Assembly (NCBI GenBank): GCA_030619765.1 | Contig: JAUXAU010000001.1 | Coordinates: forward strand, 1 to 64,000 | Origin: Thermoplasmatota archaeon | GTDB lineage: Archaea; Thermoplasmatota; E2; DHVEG-1 | DNA length: 64,000 nucleotides | Direction: 5' to 3' | Shown here: in pieces, positions 54,346 to 63,373 of the stretch | How the letters are laid out: every line of letters starts with the position of its first letter | Numbering within the stretch: position 1 is the stretch's first letter | Position numbers and translations under genes: made by a program | The notes under the pieces: generated by a model | The model's database searches: none | The model's input: only the letters and a program-made list of their open reading frames with translations | What the model was told of the DNA's origin: nothing

Positions 54346-54828
54346 ATGAAATTGACAGAAAATCAAAAAATAGTAGCGAAGTTGCTGGCGTGGGGAGTAA
54401 GTCAAGCAGAAGCAGCGAGAAGATTAGATGTAACTCAAGCAACTATTTACAATTGGCTCAAGAAAAAAGTGTTCCGAGAGGAGCGGGATTTTTGGATTCA
54501 AAGGGCCAATGAAATATGGGAGCGAAACACTGAAAATGTTTTAGGATTAGCAAGTGACCGTCTTGTAGAAATAGTGAGAGACGGAAAAGATGCTGATTCT
54601 TTGAAAGCGATTGAAATGATTTTAAGAACTAAAGGTAAAATGAAAGATACATTGGAAGTCAAGGATGTGACACCAGGAAAGGGAGAAGCAATTGGAAAGT
54701 TTATTGAGTCCCTCGCAAGAGCTGAACTTGCCGTCGGAATTACATATAAAGGAACGGCTGGAGAGATTGCAGAAGAGGACAAGAAAATTAGGATTAGAAG
54801 GGAGCCTCGCAAGCTTATTGAAGATTAG
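54346..54828 (+). CDS. terS: Terminase small subunit
   Basis: 160 residues. N-terminal HTH (VSQAEAARRLDVTQATIYNWLKK, residues 19-41) and helical middle, as in small terminases that recognise packaging sites. Directly upstream of the large subunit. Confidence 0.8.
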   Translation: MKLTENQKIVAKLLAWGVSQAEAARRLDVTQATIYNWLKKKVFREERDFWIQRANEIWERNTENVLGLASDRLVEIVRDGKDADSLKAIEMILRTKGKMKDTLEVKDVTPGKGEAIGKFIESLARAELAVGITYKGTAGEIAEEDKKIRIRREPRKLIED

Positions 54829-56494
54829 CATAGCAGAGGATGAAATTGGTAATGGGATAGAATTTCTGCTTGATGAAATAAAGGGAAAAGAAAAAGCAAA
54901 AGAAGTTGAGCAATATAAAAATGATCCTGCTGGTTTTATAAATGATCGTTGTTGGATCTTCAATCCAGAAAAAGATCCTGCGGTGTTTCGTTTTAAGTTG
55001 TATGACTATCAAAAAGATTTTATTAGAGATGATATATATCCAGCATATAAGAATCAAGAAGATATCCTGGATGAAAAAAGCCGGCAGATGGGTTTTAGCT
55101 GGCTTTATATGGCGTTTTTCTTATGGGGTCTTTTGTTCAACGAAGGGTTCTCAGGCTTTGCCATGTCGTACAAGGAAAGATTAGTTGATGACGGTGGTTC
55201 AGAATCAAGTATAGATAGTTTGTTTGGCAAGTTGCGATTCTTGTACGATAACTTGCATAGAGAAGAATCTGATGAGTTTGAATTTGATACACTGCATTTC
55301 AAGTTCTTAAGGATTGTAAATAGAAGAACAGGGGCTTATCTGATAGGTGAAAGTTGTAATGTAAATGCAGGTCGTGGTGGTACATATTCTTTTGGGCTAT
55401 GGGATGAAGTGGCCTCAACACCTAAGAGTGAGAGGATACATCCTAGCTTTCATCAGGCAGTGCGTTGTAGATGTTACAATTCGACTGTTAGAGGAAAAGG
55501 AAATGTGTTTGCACGATTAAGACATGATGCAAATGTTAACATCAAAAAGTTGACATTTCATTGGAGCTTGCATCCAGACAAGTCTGTAGGGCTTATAAAA
55601 GATGAGGATGGGAAATATAGTTCACCTTGGTATAGAAACGAGTGTTTAAGTTTAACACCCACTCAAGTTGCACAAGAACTTGATATTGATTATGAAGCAT
55701 CTGTTGAAGGAAGGATATATACAAAGTTTCAACGTGCAGTTCATGTCAGGCCTTTAGATTTTAATCCAGAATGGAAATCCAGTTCAATCATTTCATGGGA
55801 TTTAGGTGTGGCAGATGAGACGGTTGGCACTGTTATGCAAATGGATAATCAAGGTAATATTGGAATAGTTGATGAGATAGTGGGGACGGATGAAGAGATC
55901 CGATTTTACATTGCTTTAATTTGTGGAGTGCAGCCGCCAGAGTTTAAGTTTCTGCCTGCAGAAAAAAGAAAAGTTGTAACACCTTTTCTTTTTCGAGCTA
56001 GACAATATGGGTATGGGGATTTGATTAACGTTGCTGGGCCTGATTCTTTGCAGCGATCAATAACTTCAAAAGCATCTGTGGTGCAACAGTTCAGGACTGC
56101 TGGAAGGCTGGGCCGTGATGAGAGGACCGGTAGAATAACAGACAGAAGGTACAAGAATCTTCAGATTATTCCCTTGACAGGATATAGAGTAATGGATCGT
56201 GTTGTAGAGACAAAGAAAATAATGGATCCGAATCGAAACCATCTTATTGTTAGTGAACGATGTGTTAACACTATTGAATGTTTGCTAAATTATCAATGGT
56301 CACAAACTGCTGAAGGTACAAATAGAGAAAGTCCAGAACACAATTGGGCGAGTCATTCTGCGGATAGTGTTGGAATGGGTGTCTTGTGGTACATGAAACA
56401 CAGAAAACCTGGAAGGAAGCCACCTGTTGGTGATAGAATTTCAAGGAGGAAGCCACAAGGGCTTATGGGCACTATGAGAGTTGGTAGACGATAG
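54692..56494 (+). CDS. terL: Terminase large subunit
   Basis: Up to 600 residues. ILDEKSRQMGFSWLYM is the phage-type Walker A, SFGLWDEVAS Walker B, and IISWDLGVADE plus HSADSVGMGV supply nuclease acids. TTG 54692 (GGGAG six to eight bases upstream) overlaps terS by 137 nt; TTG 54818 is a shorter alternative. Packages DNA into procapsids through the portal. Confidence 0.9.
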   Translation: MESLLSPSQELNLPSELHIKERLERLQKRTRKLGLEGSLASLLKISIAEDEIGNGIEFLLDEIKGKEKAKEVEQYKNDPAGFINDRCWIFNPEKDPAVFRFKLYDYQKDFIRDDIYPAYKNQEDILDEKSRQMGFSWLYMAFFLWGLLFNEGFSGFAMSYKERLVDDGGSESSIDSLFGKLRFLYDNLHREESDEFEFDTLHFKFLRIVNRRTGAYLIGESCNVNAGRGGTYSFGLWDEVASTPKSERIHPSFHQAVRCRCYNSTVRGKGNVFARLRHDANVNIKKLTFHWSLHPDKSVGLIKDEDGKYSSPWYRNECLSLTPTQVAQELDIDYEASVEGRIYTKFQRAVHVRPLDFNPEWKSSSIISWDLGVADETVGTVMQMDNQGNIGIVDEIVGTDEEIRFYIALICGVQPPEFKFLPAEKRKVVTPFLFRARQYGYGDLINVAGPDSLQRSITSKASVVQQFRTAGRLGRDERTGRITDRRYKNLQIIPLTGYRVMDRVVETKKIMDPNRNHLIVSERCVNTIECLLNYQWSQTAEGTNRESPEHNWASHSADSVGMGVLWYMKHRKPGRKPPVGDRISRRKPQGLMGTMRVGRR

Positions 56495-56556
56495 CAACTT
56501 AAAATAATAAAAACTTGTATTTGATTTTGTCCTATATCTTAAAATAAGGATGTGGC

Positions 56557-56964
56557 ATGAAAAGAGTTGTAAAACGTCCAGTGGTAAAAAGTAAGAAGGC
56601 TTCTGCAATTAAAAAGGCAGCAGAAAAGGCAGTAAGGGCTCGTGCAATGATGCCTAGTGAAGTGAAAGTTGGTATCAAAATATTTCAGATTGTAAAAGGA
56701 GATCCAGGAGAAAGTCCGAAAGGGGATCGCTTTTGGGGAGTTGTTAATTACAGGGAGCGGTTAATAATTATTGCAGAGGATCTTTTTGCTCAGGATGTTC
56801 AAATGACTATTCTTCATGAGATATTGCATGCGTTGTTACTTGCAATTGGAAGAGGTGGGTTGGATAGAGTGAATGAAGGATTGGTAAATTCTATGGAATG
56901 TGGGCTTTTTCAACTTATTCAAGATAATCCTGAATTGATGCGATATTTGCAGGAGAAGTTTTAA
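56557..56964 (+). CDS. HExxH metallopeptidase-like protein
   Basis: 135 residues. Basic N-terminus, then MTILHEILHALLLAIGRGGLDRVNEGLVNSMECG, an HExxH helix with a later Glu. Small phage zinc-peptidase-like proteins of this sort lie near head genes. Substrate unknown. Confidence 0.65.
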   Translation: MKRVVKRPVVKSKKASAIKKAAEKAVRARAMMPSEVKVGIKIFQIVKGDPGESPKGDRFWGVVNYRERLIIIAEDLFAQDVQMTILHEILHALLLAIGRGGLDRVNEGLVNSMECGLFQLIQDNPELMRYLQEKF

Positions 56965-57201
56965 ATGTTTATTGCTGATGATACCAGGAAAAAGGGGAAT
57001 GAGTTGCTAGATGAATCAATAGCACATCTTGCAAAAAGAGGTGTTGTCAGTGCATTGGTTGCTTACATAGTTGAAAATCCTGATAAGACTAGTGATGAAG
57101 ACAACATTATCTTTGTTGGAGAATATGCTCCAGGTGGTGAGGGAAGGAGGCAAAATCTTCGTAGAAATGTGGTGACATATTTTGCGAAAACAACAATATA
57201 A
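56965..57201 (+). CDS. Hypothetical 78-residue protein
   Basis: Starts on the base after the previous stop. Helical start, basic end. Function unknown. Confidence 0.5.
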   Translation: MFIADDTRKKGNELLDESIAHLAKRGVVSALVAYIVENPDKTSDEDNIIFVGEYAPGGEGRRQNLRRNVVTYFAKTTI

Positions 57202-57213
57202 AAGGAGATTAAG

Positions 57214-57714
57214 ATGATAGGAGAACATGGAGAATTACATGGTAAAAGAGGAAGGATAGTAAAAAAGAGAACAGAGGTGTCAATAGAAGATCAACTTGAT
57301 ATAGCTCAAGAACAGGCCAGGTTACTTTCTTCAAAGCAATTAGAGAAGCCAGACATGATTGGGAAATTTGCTGGTAGTGGTGTTTCAAAGATAAAGAAAG
57401 AGCCGGAGGAAAAACTTGAAAGGGTCTCAAATAGAAGAAGTGATGAGGAGTTGCAAAGATTGCGCAAAGAAAAGCCTGTGGCAAGAGAAGGAGATATAGG
57501 AATACGGACAATTGGAATTGGCAAGTTTTCAAAAGAGATCGTAAAAGGATCAACTAATATTAGTACAGGAATGAGGGATGAGTTGACACCAGTGAAGTTC
57601 AAGGCTCCAATAAAGACTGGAATTGGTAATGCTTCTGAAGTGAATCGAATTCGTCCTGTTGGAGACAGACTGCATAAAGATGTAACAAATCAAAAGCTTA
57701 AAGGAGACAAGTAA
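57214..57714 (+). CDS. Hypothetical head-region protein, paralog 1
   Basis: 166 residues, ATG 57214 behind AAAGGAGATTAAG. Charged and probably partly disordered. Shares IAQEQARLL and SDEELQRL with VQEQNQMM and SAEELQQL of 57953..58417. Confidence 0.5.
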   Translation: MIGEHGELHGKRGRIVKKRTEVSIEDQLDIAQEQARLLSSKQLEKPDMIGKFAGSGVSKIKKEPEEKLERVSNRRSDEELQRLRKEKPVAREGDIGIRTIGIGKFSKEIVKGSTNISTGMRDELTPVKFKAPIKTGIGNASEVNRIRPVGDRLHKDVTNQKLKGDK

Positions 57715-57956
57715 TGGCAGAAAGAAGTTTAACTGTTCAAGAGAAAAAATGGCAAGCGGAATCTGATGCAAGAAGTCTGATTCATGCAGAAGAAGTAGTG
57801 GGGGATACACCACGATTAAAAAGAGCGCTTGTTGAAGTTGATAAGATTGTTGTAGAAAAACAAAAGGAAGCTAAAGCAGCCCAAAAAGTTGCAAGAAAGA
57901 AACCAGCATTAAGAAAACAATCTGTTAGAACATTCAGAACAAGGAGAAAAAAATGA
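57714..57956 (+). CDS. Hypothetical 80-residue basic protein
   Basis: ATGG start overlapping the stop of the previous gene. Lys/Arg/Ala-rich helix with basic end (ALRKQSVRTFRTRRKK). Function unknown. Confidence 0.5.
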   Translation: MAERSLTVQEKKWQAESDARSLIHAEEVVGDTPRLKRALVEVDKIVVEKQKEAKAAQKVARKKPALRKQSVRTFRTRRKK

Positions 57957-58417
57957 TAGGAAGGTTTGGAAGTCAGCATTCAGGAAAAGTGAAGAAAAGT
58001 GTAGGTTTGCCCACTTCAGTAAAAACAGTTAGGGAGTTGTCAGCTGCAGAAAGGATTGCAATAGTGCAAGAACAGAATCAGATGATGGGAGAGAGTGAAA
58101 GAGAAGAAAAGCAGACAGAACTTAAGAAGGAGCCGATGAGTGAGAGCATGATTGCAATGGAAAATATCAACAAGCAGCGTCAACGAGATATAGAAAAGGA
58201 TGATGCATGGAATCGAAGAATCAATAATTGTGATAGTGCAGAAGAGCTGCAACAATTGTTAAAGGCCAAATCTGGTAAAGTTGGCAAGATAAGGGTTGGA
58301 TTTATATCTGGAGATGCACGAGTTGGAGGAGACACTTCAAAATTAGATAATTTGACATCTGGATTGACTGCTGAAGGCAAAAGACTGGCAGATCCTAATG
58401 CTTTGGAGTTGGACTAA
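57953..58417 (+). CDS. Hypothetical head-region protein, paralog 2
   Basis: 154 residues, ATGA-coupled at 57953. Charged, helical; see paralog 1. Confidence 0.5.
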   Translation: MIGRFGSQHSGKVKKSVGLPTSVKTVRELSAAERIAIVQEQNQMMGESEREEKQTELKKEPMSESMIAMENINKQRQRDIEKDDAWNRRINNCDSAEELQQLLKAKSGKVGKIRVGFISGDARVGGDTSKLDNLTSGLTAEGKRLADPNALELD

Positions 58418-58467
58418 TTGAGAATGCAATGAAAAGAAAATACAAGATGTTAGAATGAGGCAATTAA

Positions 58468-60153
58468 ATGTATTCTCGAAATGAGGAACAAGAGAAAAGA
58501 AAACTAAACTACTCACGTTATAGAAAGTTGTCTGAAAAGGGCTACTCTATCTCTGAGGAAACTGCACAAACAGCTTTATATTTTATCAATGAGGATCCTT
58601 TTGGTAGGGCTTATTATATGAAGTCTTTGGGTGAAGTGGTTATTAGAGATCCTTTGGAAGGACGTGAATATACTCAGGAGGAGTGGGCCAATAAAGAGTT
58701 CATAGTTGATAACAAAACTCAGTTGATAAATAAGGCGTCAGCTGATTTAGTTGTAGGAAAATTGTTAAGTGTTACATTTAAAGAAGATGCATCTTCAGAT
58801 GTGCAAAGGGAATGGTTAAAAGAATTTGTGAAGCGTAATGAGTTGCCAACAGTCCTTTATGAAAGTGCAATGAGGAACAGTGCTTTAGGGGATCAATATT
58901 ATGAGTTGGGTGTTGTTGATGGTAAAGTTAAAGTGGAAAAGAAAGATCCTTATCATATTGATGTCATCACTGATGATGAAGGTTTGGAGGTGCTAGGATA
59001 TGAGATTGCGTGGGAGATAGAAGTTGCAACTGAAGAAGTTACGACTGTTTTTAAAAAGAAGAAAAGAGTGCAAAAAACTTATGTACAGAAGAAAATCCAT
59101 TATCCAGGAAAGATTAGATGGGAGTTGTATGAGGAAAAGGAAAAGGATTTGGTTGCAGTTCCTTTGATATCATATCTTGGTAATGTCGATTTAGTGGATC
59201 GTGCATTAAAAAAACCGCACATGAGAGCATTGCTGGTTGATAATGATATAGAAGGAAGTGTTGAAACTGAGGATCCACAATATGCTTATATTGTAGAGGA
59301 AAATACTGGAGTTGATGCTCCATTGTTAATACACTGGCCAAACTATAGAATGTTTTCTGTGTTTGGCGTTTCTGATAATGGTGTGATAGAGGCCCTACAG
59401 AATTCTTTAAATAACAGAGAGACTCAAACAAATGATATCCTGGACAAACATGCTGATCCAGCAATGTTTGGGGATGCGAGTTACCTTGACAGTGAAGGAA
59501 ATCTTGTGATGACTGGCGGAGGTGGGCGGTATTTTCCAGTTACCCCAGGAAGTGAGACTCCAGGATATTTAGAATGGGGTGGACATGTGGAGGATTCAGC
59601 TAAAGAAATACAAAGGTTGTACAAAGCAATTTTGGACAACACTGAAATTGCAGCAGAGCTTCTTAATATGGGAGAATCGACTGGAGGGATTGCATCTGGT
59701 AGAGCTTTGATGTATAAACTGATCAGATCCTTATGTATGGCAGCCCGCAAGCAGACGTATATGAAAAAAGCTGTGTTGAAAATGATTCTTACAGCGCAAA
59801 AGTTGCAGGAAGTTTGGGTTGATGGTCAAGGTGTATTAAGTGCTGACGAGGAGATAAAAACAGATTGGCCAGACCTGCCGGAAGCTGAAGTTGCAATACA
59901 ATCGTCTATACCTACTGATACAAAAGAAGTTATAGATGAAGTTGCTGTTCTGGTTGATAAAGGATTGTTGTCAAAAGAAACAGGATTGTCTATAATTGCA
60001 AAGTATTTTGAAGAGATTGAAGAGGAAAAGGAGAAACTTAAATTAAAGGCTCAAGAGGATAGGGAAGTTGAGATAGAAAAGAAAAAGATGCCTGACTTAA
60101 TGGCAGGTATACCTGAGGAAGCTGAAGAACCTGGAATAGGTGGAGGTGAATAA
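58468..60153 (+). CDS. Portal protein (SPP1 gp6-like)
   Basis: 561 residues: N-terminal winged part, ADLVVGKLLSVTF, a central helical part (SLNNRETQTNDILDKHADPAMF; EIQRLYKAILDNTEIAAELLNMGESTGGIASGRALMYKL) and acidic C-terminus, as in SPP1-type portals. Forms the ring at the unique capsid vertex; sits behind terminase as expected. Confidence 0.85.
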   Translation: MYSRNEEQEKRKLNYSRYRKLSEKGYSISEETAQTALYFINEDPFGRAYYMKSLGEVVIRDPLEGREYTQEEWANKEFIVDNKTQLINKASADLVVGKLLSVTFKEDASSDVQREWLKEFVKRNELPTVLYESAMRNSALGDQYYELGVVDGKVKVEKKDPYHIDVITDDEGLEVLGYEIAWEIEVATEEVTTVFKKKKRVQKTYVQKKIHYPGKIRWELYEEKEKDLVAVPLISYLGNVDLVDRALKKPHMRALLVDNDIEGSVETEDPQYAYIVEENTGVDAPLLIHWPNYRMFSVFGVSDNGVIEALQNSLNNRETQTNDILDKHADPAMFGDASYLDSEGNLVMTGGGGRYFPVTPGSETPGYLEWGGHVEDSAKEIQRLYKAILDNTEIAAELLNMGESTGGIASGRALMYKLIRSLCMAARKQTYMKKAVLKMILTAQKLQEVWVDGQGVLSADEEIKTDWPDLPEAEVAIQSSIPTDTKEVIDEVAVLVDKGLLSKETGLSIIAKYFEEIEEEKEKLKLKAQEDREVEIEKKKMPDLMAGIPEEAEEPGIGGGE

Positions 60154-60254
60154 TGCCATGTAAATTTAAATCTAAAGCAGCGAAAAGAAGATATGAGGCT
60201 TATAAACATATCCATATAATACCCAAGAAGAAGAAGAAAAAACGGAAAAAATAG
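60153..60254 (+). CDS. 33-residue basic peptide
   Basis: ATG 60153 shares a base with the portal stop. Ends in a Lys/Arg run. Its stop is adjacent to promoter P60.3. Function unknown. Confidence 0.45.
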   Translation: MPCKFKSKAAKRRYEAYKHIHIIPKKKKKKRKK

Positions 60255-60283
60255 TTGACAAATTTAAGGAATCCTGCTATTAT
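60255..60283 (+). promoter_or_regulatory. Sigma70-type promoter P60.3
   Basis: TTGACA, 17-bp spacer ending TGC, TATTAT. Consensus -35. Confidence 0.88.
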
Positions 60284-60301
60284 ATGTAGAGGAGTAATGG
60301 T

Positions 60302-60505
60302 TTGACAGGAAGTCAGGGTCAATCTTCTACCGGTAAAAAAGGTGGTAGAAAAGTTGGAAGAAATACAAAAAAGTGTCAGCGCTATCAAGATAGAAATCAA
60401 AGGGAAAAGAATAAAGCGAGAAGGGATGTAAAAATGCAAAGAAAGTTTGAAAAGCGCAAACAAAAAAGAAAGATGGTGGTTAGGATTGTTAGGGAGCTTG
60501 CATGA
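60302..60505 (+). CDS. 67-residue highly basic protein
   Basis: TTG 60302 after GAGGAGTAATGGT. Lys/Arg/Gln-rich, probably binds nucleic acid. First gene after P60.3. Confidence 0.5.
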   Translation: MTGSQGQSSTGKKGGRKVGRNTKKCQRYQDRNQREKNKARRDVKMQRKFEKRKQKRKMVVRIVRELA

Positions 60506-61425
60506 GGGCGTTAGTTCCCTACTATGGTGGAAAGCAACGAATAGCAAAGAAAATAGTTGAGTTGATTCCACCTCATTTAATTTATTGTGAACCGTGTTGT
60601 GGTGGTGCCGCGGTGTTCTTTGCAAAAGGTCCTCTTTTAAATCCCAAAAACTATAAGGAAGCTTTAAACGATATTGATAAAAGATTGATAAACTTCTATC
60701 GTGTTATTCAAGAAAAGCCTGGAGAGTTGTTGTGGAGGTTGAAAAACACTCTCTATAGTGAAGCTGAATACAAGAGAGCCAAGGTTATTTTACAACACTT
60801 GCAAAATTTTTCTGCTGTGGATAGAGCGTGGGCTTATTATGTTGGTGTGGGTCAGGCGTTCAGTAATATTGTGCTTGGAGGTTGGAGGAGATGTTTTGTA
60901 GGTAGCTCAGCGCTTACTTGGAGAAACCGTGTAAGAGGGCTTAAAATGTTTTTAGGAAGAATGTCAAATGTGTATTTAAGTTGTGTTGATGCTTTGACGT
61001 TTATCAAACAGTGGGATAGTCCTCAAACATGTTTCTATTGTGATCCGCCTTATCCTGGTTCAATTCAAGGTTACACATACAAATATAGCTATGACGAATT
61101 CCAAAAGCTTGTTGATGTTCTTGCATCAATTCAAGGTAGCTTTCTGTTGTCTTGTTATAAGTTGAGTACTAAAGAGATAAAAATCCCAAGTGAGTGGGAA
61201 CTTTTTGGGATCAAAACAACTATGACAGCAACTATGAAAGGACGAGTCAGTACCAATAAAAGTAAAAAAGCAACTCAGGAGGAGTTAGGAGATGCGAGCA
61301 GAGTTGAACTAATCTACCGTAAACTTAGAACTGCCAAAGTCCGCCCTGATATTCAGATTATTATGGACAAGATGCGAAAGAGGATTCCTAGGAAAATAAA
61401 AGTGTTTAGGGAGGTGCTTGAATGA
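60502..61425 (+). CDS. dam: Dam-like (D12 class) adenine methyltransferase
   Basis: 307 residues: VPYYGGKQRIAKKIVELIP (motif I), YCEPCCGGAAVFF, NDIDKRLINFYRVIQ, and CDPPYPGSIQGYTY (motif IV). Alpha-type order as in Dam. Third methyltransferase of the window. Confidence 0.9.
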   Translation: MRALVPYYGGKQRIAKKIVELIPPHLIYCEPCCGGAAVFFAKGPLLNPKNYKEALNDIDKRLINFYRVIQEKPGELLWRLKNTLYSEAEYKRAKVILQHLQNFSAVDRAWAYYVGVGQAFSNIVLGGWRRCFVGSSALTWRNRVRGLKMFLGRMSNVYLSCVDALTFIKQWDSPQTCFYCDPPYPGSIQGYTYKYSYDEFQKLVDVLASIQGSFLLSCYKLSTKEIKIPSEWELFGIKTTMTATMKGRVSTNKSKKATQEELGDASRVELIYRKLRTAKVRPDIQIIMDKMRKRIPRKIKVFREVLE

Positions 61426-61619
61426 GTTACTCACAAGAAAAAGTTGAGATGATTCAGGGTTGTGAATTCTTTGCATCTGCTGTGAAAATAATTGAAGGTG
61501 TCATTAAGGATACAAAGCGTGCTTGTATTGATTCTATCTACATGTCAGGAGCATTTTTAAGTACATTGGATTATGTTAGATTGAAGGAAGCAATAGAGAA
61601 AGTTGAGATTCAAACCTGA
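61422..61619 (+). CDS. Hypothetical 65-residue protein
   Basis: ATGA-coupled to dam. Small helical protein. Function unknown. Confidence 0.5.
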   Translation: MSYSQEKVEMIQGCEFFASAVKIIEGVIKDTKRACIDSIYMSGAFLSTLDYVRLKEAIEKVEIQT

Positions 61620-62004
61620 GAAAACTATTGGCTCTCGATTCTTTGCAACAACTTATAAGACGGTTGTGAAGAAGTTGAGGATTGATCCTATTGGAGAAGG
61701 AATAACTTTAAGAAGACGAATCGAAAGATTGTTTTGGGGTAGAGATTTTCTTAAGCTTGAAGACAAAAAGGAGAGGGAGAGAAGATTAGATTTAGCAAAT
61801 CGATTAGTTGACGTTTATGGACAAAGATCTCGCAAGTTTTATAGAATATATCAGATGTATTGTTATTATAAAGGGCAGCTGAAGGGAGTGCCTTTAGTAG
61901 AAGATGTTAAAAAGGAAACTGCTAGGATTAAGCAAAAGATAAAGAAATTATTTGAGGAGAAAAAGAATGGGAAAGAACATTCACAGAGTAACAAAAAAAG
62001 GTAA
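61603..62004 (+). CDS. Hypothetical 133-residue basic protein
   Basis: TTG 61603, overlapping by 17 nt. Basic and helical (RRIERLFWGRDFLKLEDKKERERRLDLANRL). Function unknown. Confidence 0.5.
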   Translation: MRFKPEKTIGSRFFATTYKTVVKKLRIDPIGEGITLRRRIERLFWGRDFLKLEDKKERERRLDLANRLVDVYGQRSRKFYRIYQMYCYYKGQLKGVPLVEDVKKETARIKQKIKKLFEEKKNGKEHSQSNKKR

Positions 62005-62164
62005 GCCTGGGTATCAATATGGAGAAGATGGAGACATTTTTCTTTACAAACCTAAAAATAAGGAAAGCAGAATAGAAGCTAAACAAAAAGCTTTTAAGCA
62101 ATCTGCTAGAGCAAAGAAAAAGACTGCAAGGGTAAGAAAGGATAAGAGGAGAGAAAAGAAGTAG
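61967..62164 (+). CDS. 65-residue basic protein
   Basis: ATG 61967 behind GAGGAGAAAAAGA. Lys/Arg-rich with a basic helical C-terminus. Function unknown. Confidence 0.5.
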   Translation: MGKNIHRVTKKGKPGYQYGEDGDIFLYKPKNKESRIEAKQKAFKQSARAKKKTARVRKDKRREKK

Positions 62165-62292
62165 TGTCAATAACATCAGTGAAAACTTTGCCTGATCTTG
62201 TTCAGACAGTATATGCAAAAGGCAAGAAGCAAAAAAAGAGCAAGAACAAGAAGAAGAGAAAAAAGCGCAAAAGGAAGCAGAAAAATGACTGA
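62164..62292 (+). CDS. 42-residue very basic peptide
   Basis: GTG 62164 shares a base with the previous stop. C-terminal half nearly all Lys/Arg. Function unknown. Confidence 0.4.
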   Translation: MSITSVKTLPDLVQTVYAKGKKQKKSKNKKKRKKRKRKQKND

Positions 62293-62569
62293 TGGAGATA
62301 GGCCTCTTGATATGCAAATGGGTGAGCGTTGTGATATTTGCGGACGATTGTATCGAATGCATTATCAGGTGTCAGATGATGTTTGGAGTAAAGTGATACC
62401 ATCTGGTAATAAGACTGGATATCTATGCTTGTCGTGTGCTGATTTTCGAGCACGTCAAAAAGGTATTGAATTATGTTTTAAAGCTGAAGTTCGTAGTAGT
62501 CGGACTATGGAAGAGATTCGGGATTCTTGGGATAGATATCGGTGTGCATGTAGTAGGGAACAGAAGTGA
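62285..62569 (+). CDS. Small zinc-finger protein
   Basis: 94 residues from ATG 62285 (AAAGGAAGCAGAAA). CDICGRLY...CLSCADF is a zinc ribbon; more Cys at the end. Function unknown. Confidence 0.55.
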   Translation: MTDGDRPLDMQMGERCDICGRLYRMHYQVSDDVWSKVIPSGNKTGYLCLSCADFRARQKGIELCFKAEVRSSRTMEEIRDSWDRYRCACSREQK

Positions 62570-63372
62570 AATATATTGTCTCTTCTAAGGACAGAGCTTG
62601 TCAGTTGGATTTGCATATCCGATGCATGTTAGAAAGATCACAACTTGATGGTGTGTATATTCTTTATGATTACAGCACTCCTTTTTACAAAGAAGGATAC
62701 CGCAAGTTGCAGCAGAATCATTACCTAAAGGTGTTGTGGATCTCAGAAGTGAGATTTAAATATGACTTGGTTAGAATTGTAGAGAAGCAATGTGGTGATT
62801 ATGTATTGATGATGGCAGATGATCAATACTTTATTGATAGTTTTGATGATGCATTGTTGCCTCTTATGTTTGAGGATCCAAATGTGCATTCTGTTTCTAT
62901 TCGATTGATGGATCAGATGACTATTAGTGGACCTTCTCGTGAATATATGGGTAAGCCGCATTTTATATGTCGAACAGATGGTTTACTGGTTTGGGATTGG
63001 CAGAAAATAGTTGCTCATTTTGATTGGGGTTATCCTATGGCAACAACTGGCACAATCTTTCGTAAAGATGATATTCTTCCTTTTCTAAAAAAGTTTTATT
63101 ATACAAATATTGGTTGGTTGGAGAATCAACTGAATCATAACAGAATGCAGGACAAACCTCTTATGGCTTCTTTCAATAAAAGTTGTACAGTGGAGTTACC
63201 ATTTAATTGTGTTATTACTGAGATAGATAATCCTTGTAAAGGGATGTCATTGATGGCACTCAATAAAAAATTCCTTGAAGGGTGGATCATAGACACGAAA
63301 ACAGCTTATGATGTTGATACTAAGGATTCTTTTATGTCTTATGAGGCAAATATAAGATTTATAAGGTATTGA
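62566..63372 (+). CDS. Glycosyltransferase-like protein
   Basis: 268 residues from GTG 62566. YIVSSKDRACQLDLHIRCMLERS at the start and DYVLMMADDQYFID (DxD-like) are typical of GT-A-type transferases. May decorate virion or host glycans, in line with the nucleotide-sugar genes. Confidence 0.6.
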   Translation: MKYIVSSKDRACQLDLHIRCMLERSQLDGVYILYDYSTPFYKEGYRKLQQNHYLKVLWISEVRFKYDLVRIVEKQCGDYVLMMADDQYFIDSFDDALLPLMFEDPNVHSVSIRLMDQMTISGPSREYMGKPHFICRTDGLLVWDWQKIVAHFDWGYPMATTGTIFRKDDILPFLKKFYYTNIGWLENQLNHNRMQDKPLMASFNKSCTVELPFNCVITEIDNPCKGMSLMALNKKFLEGWIIDTKTAYDVDTKDSFMSYEANIRFIRY

Positions 63373-63373
63373 G

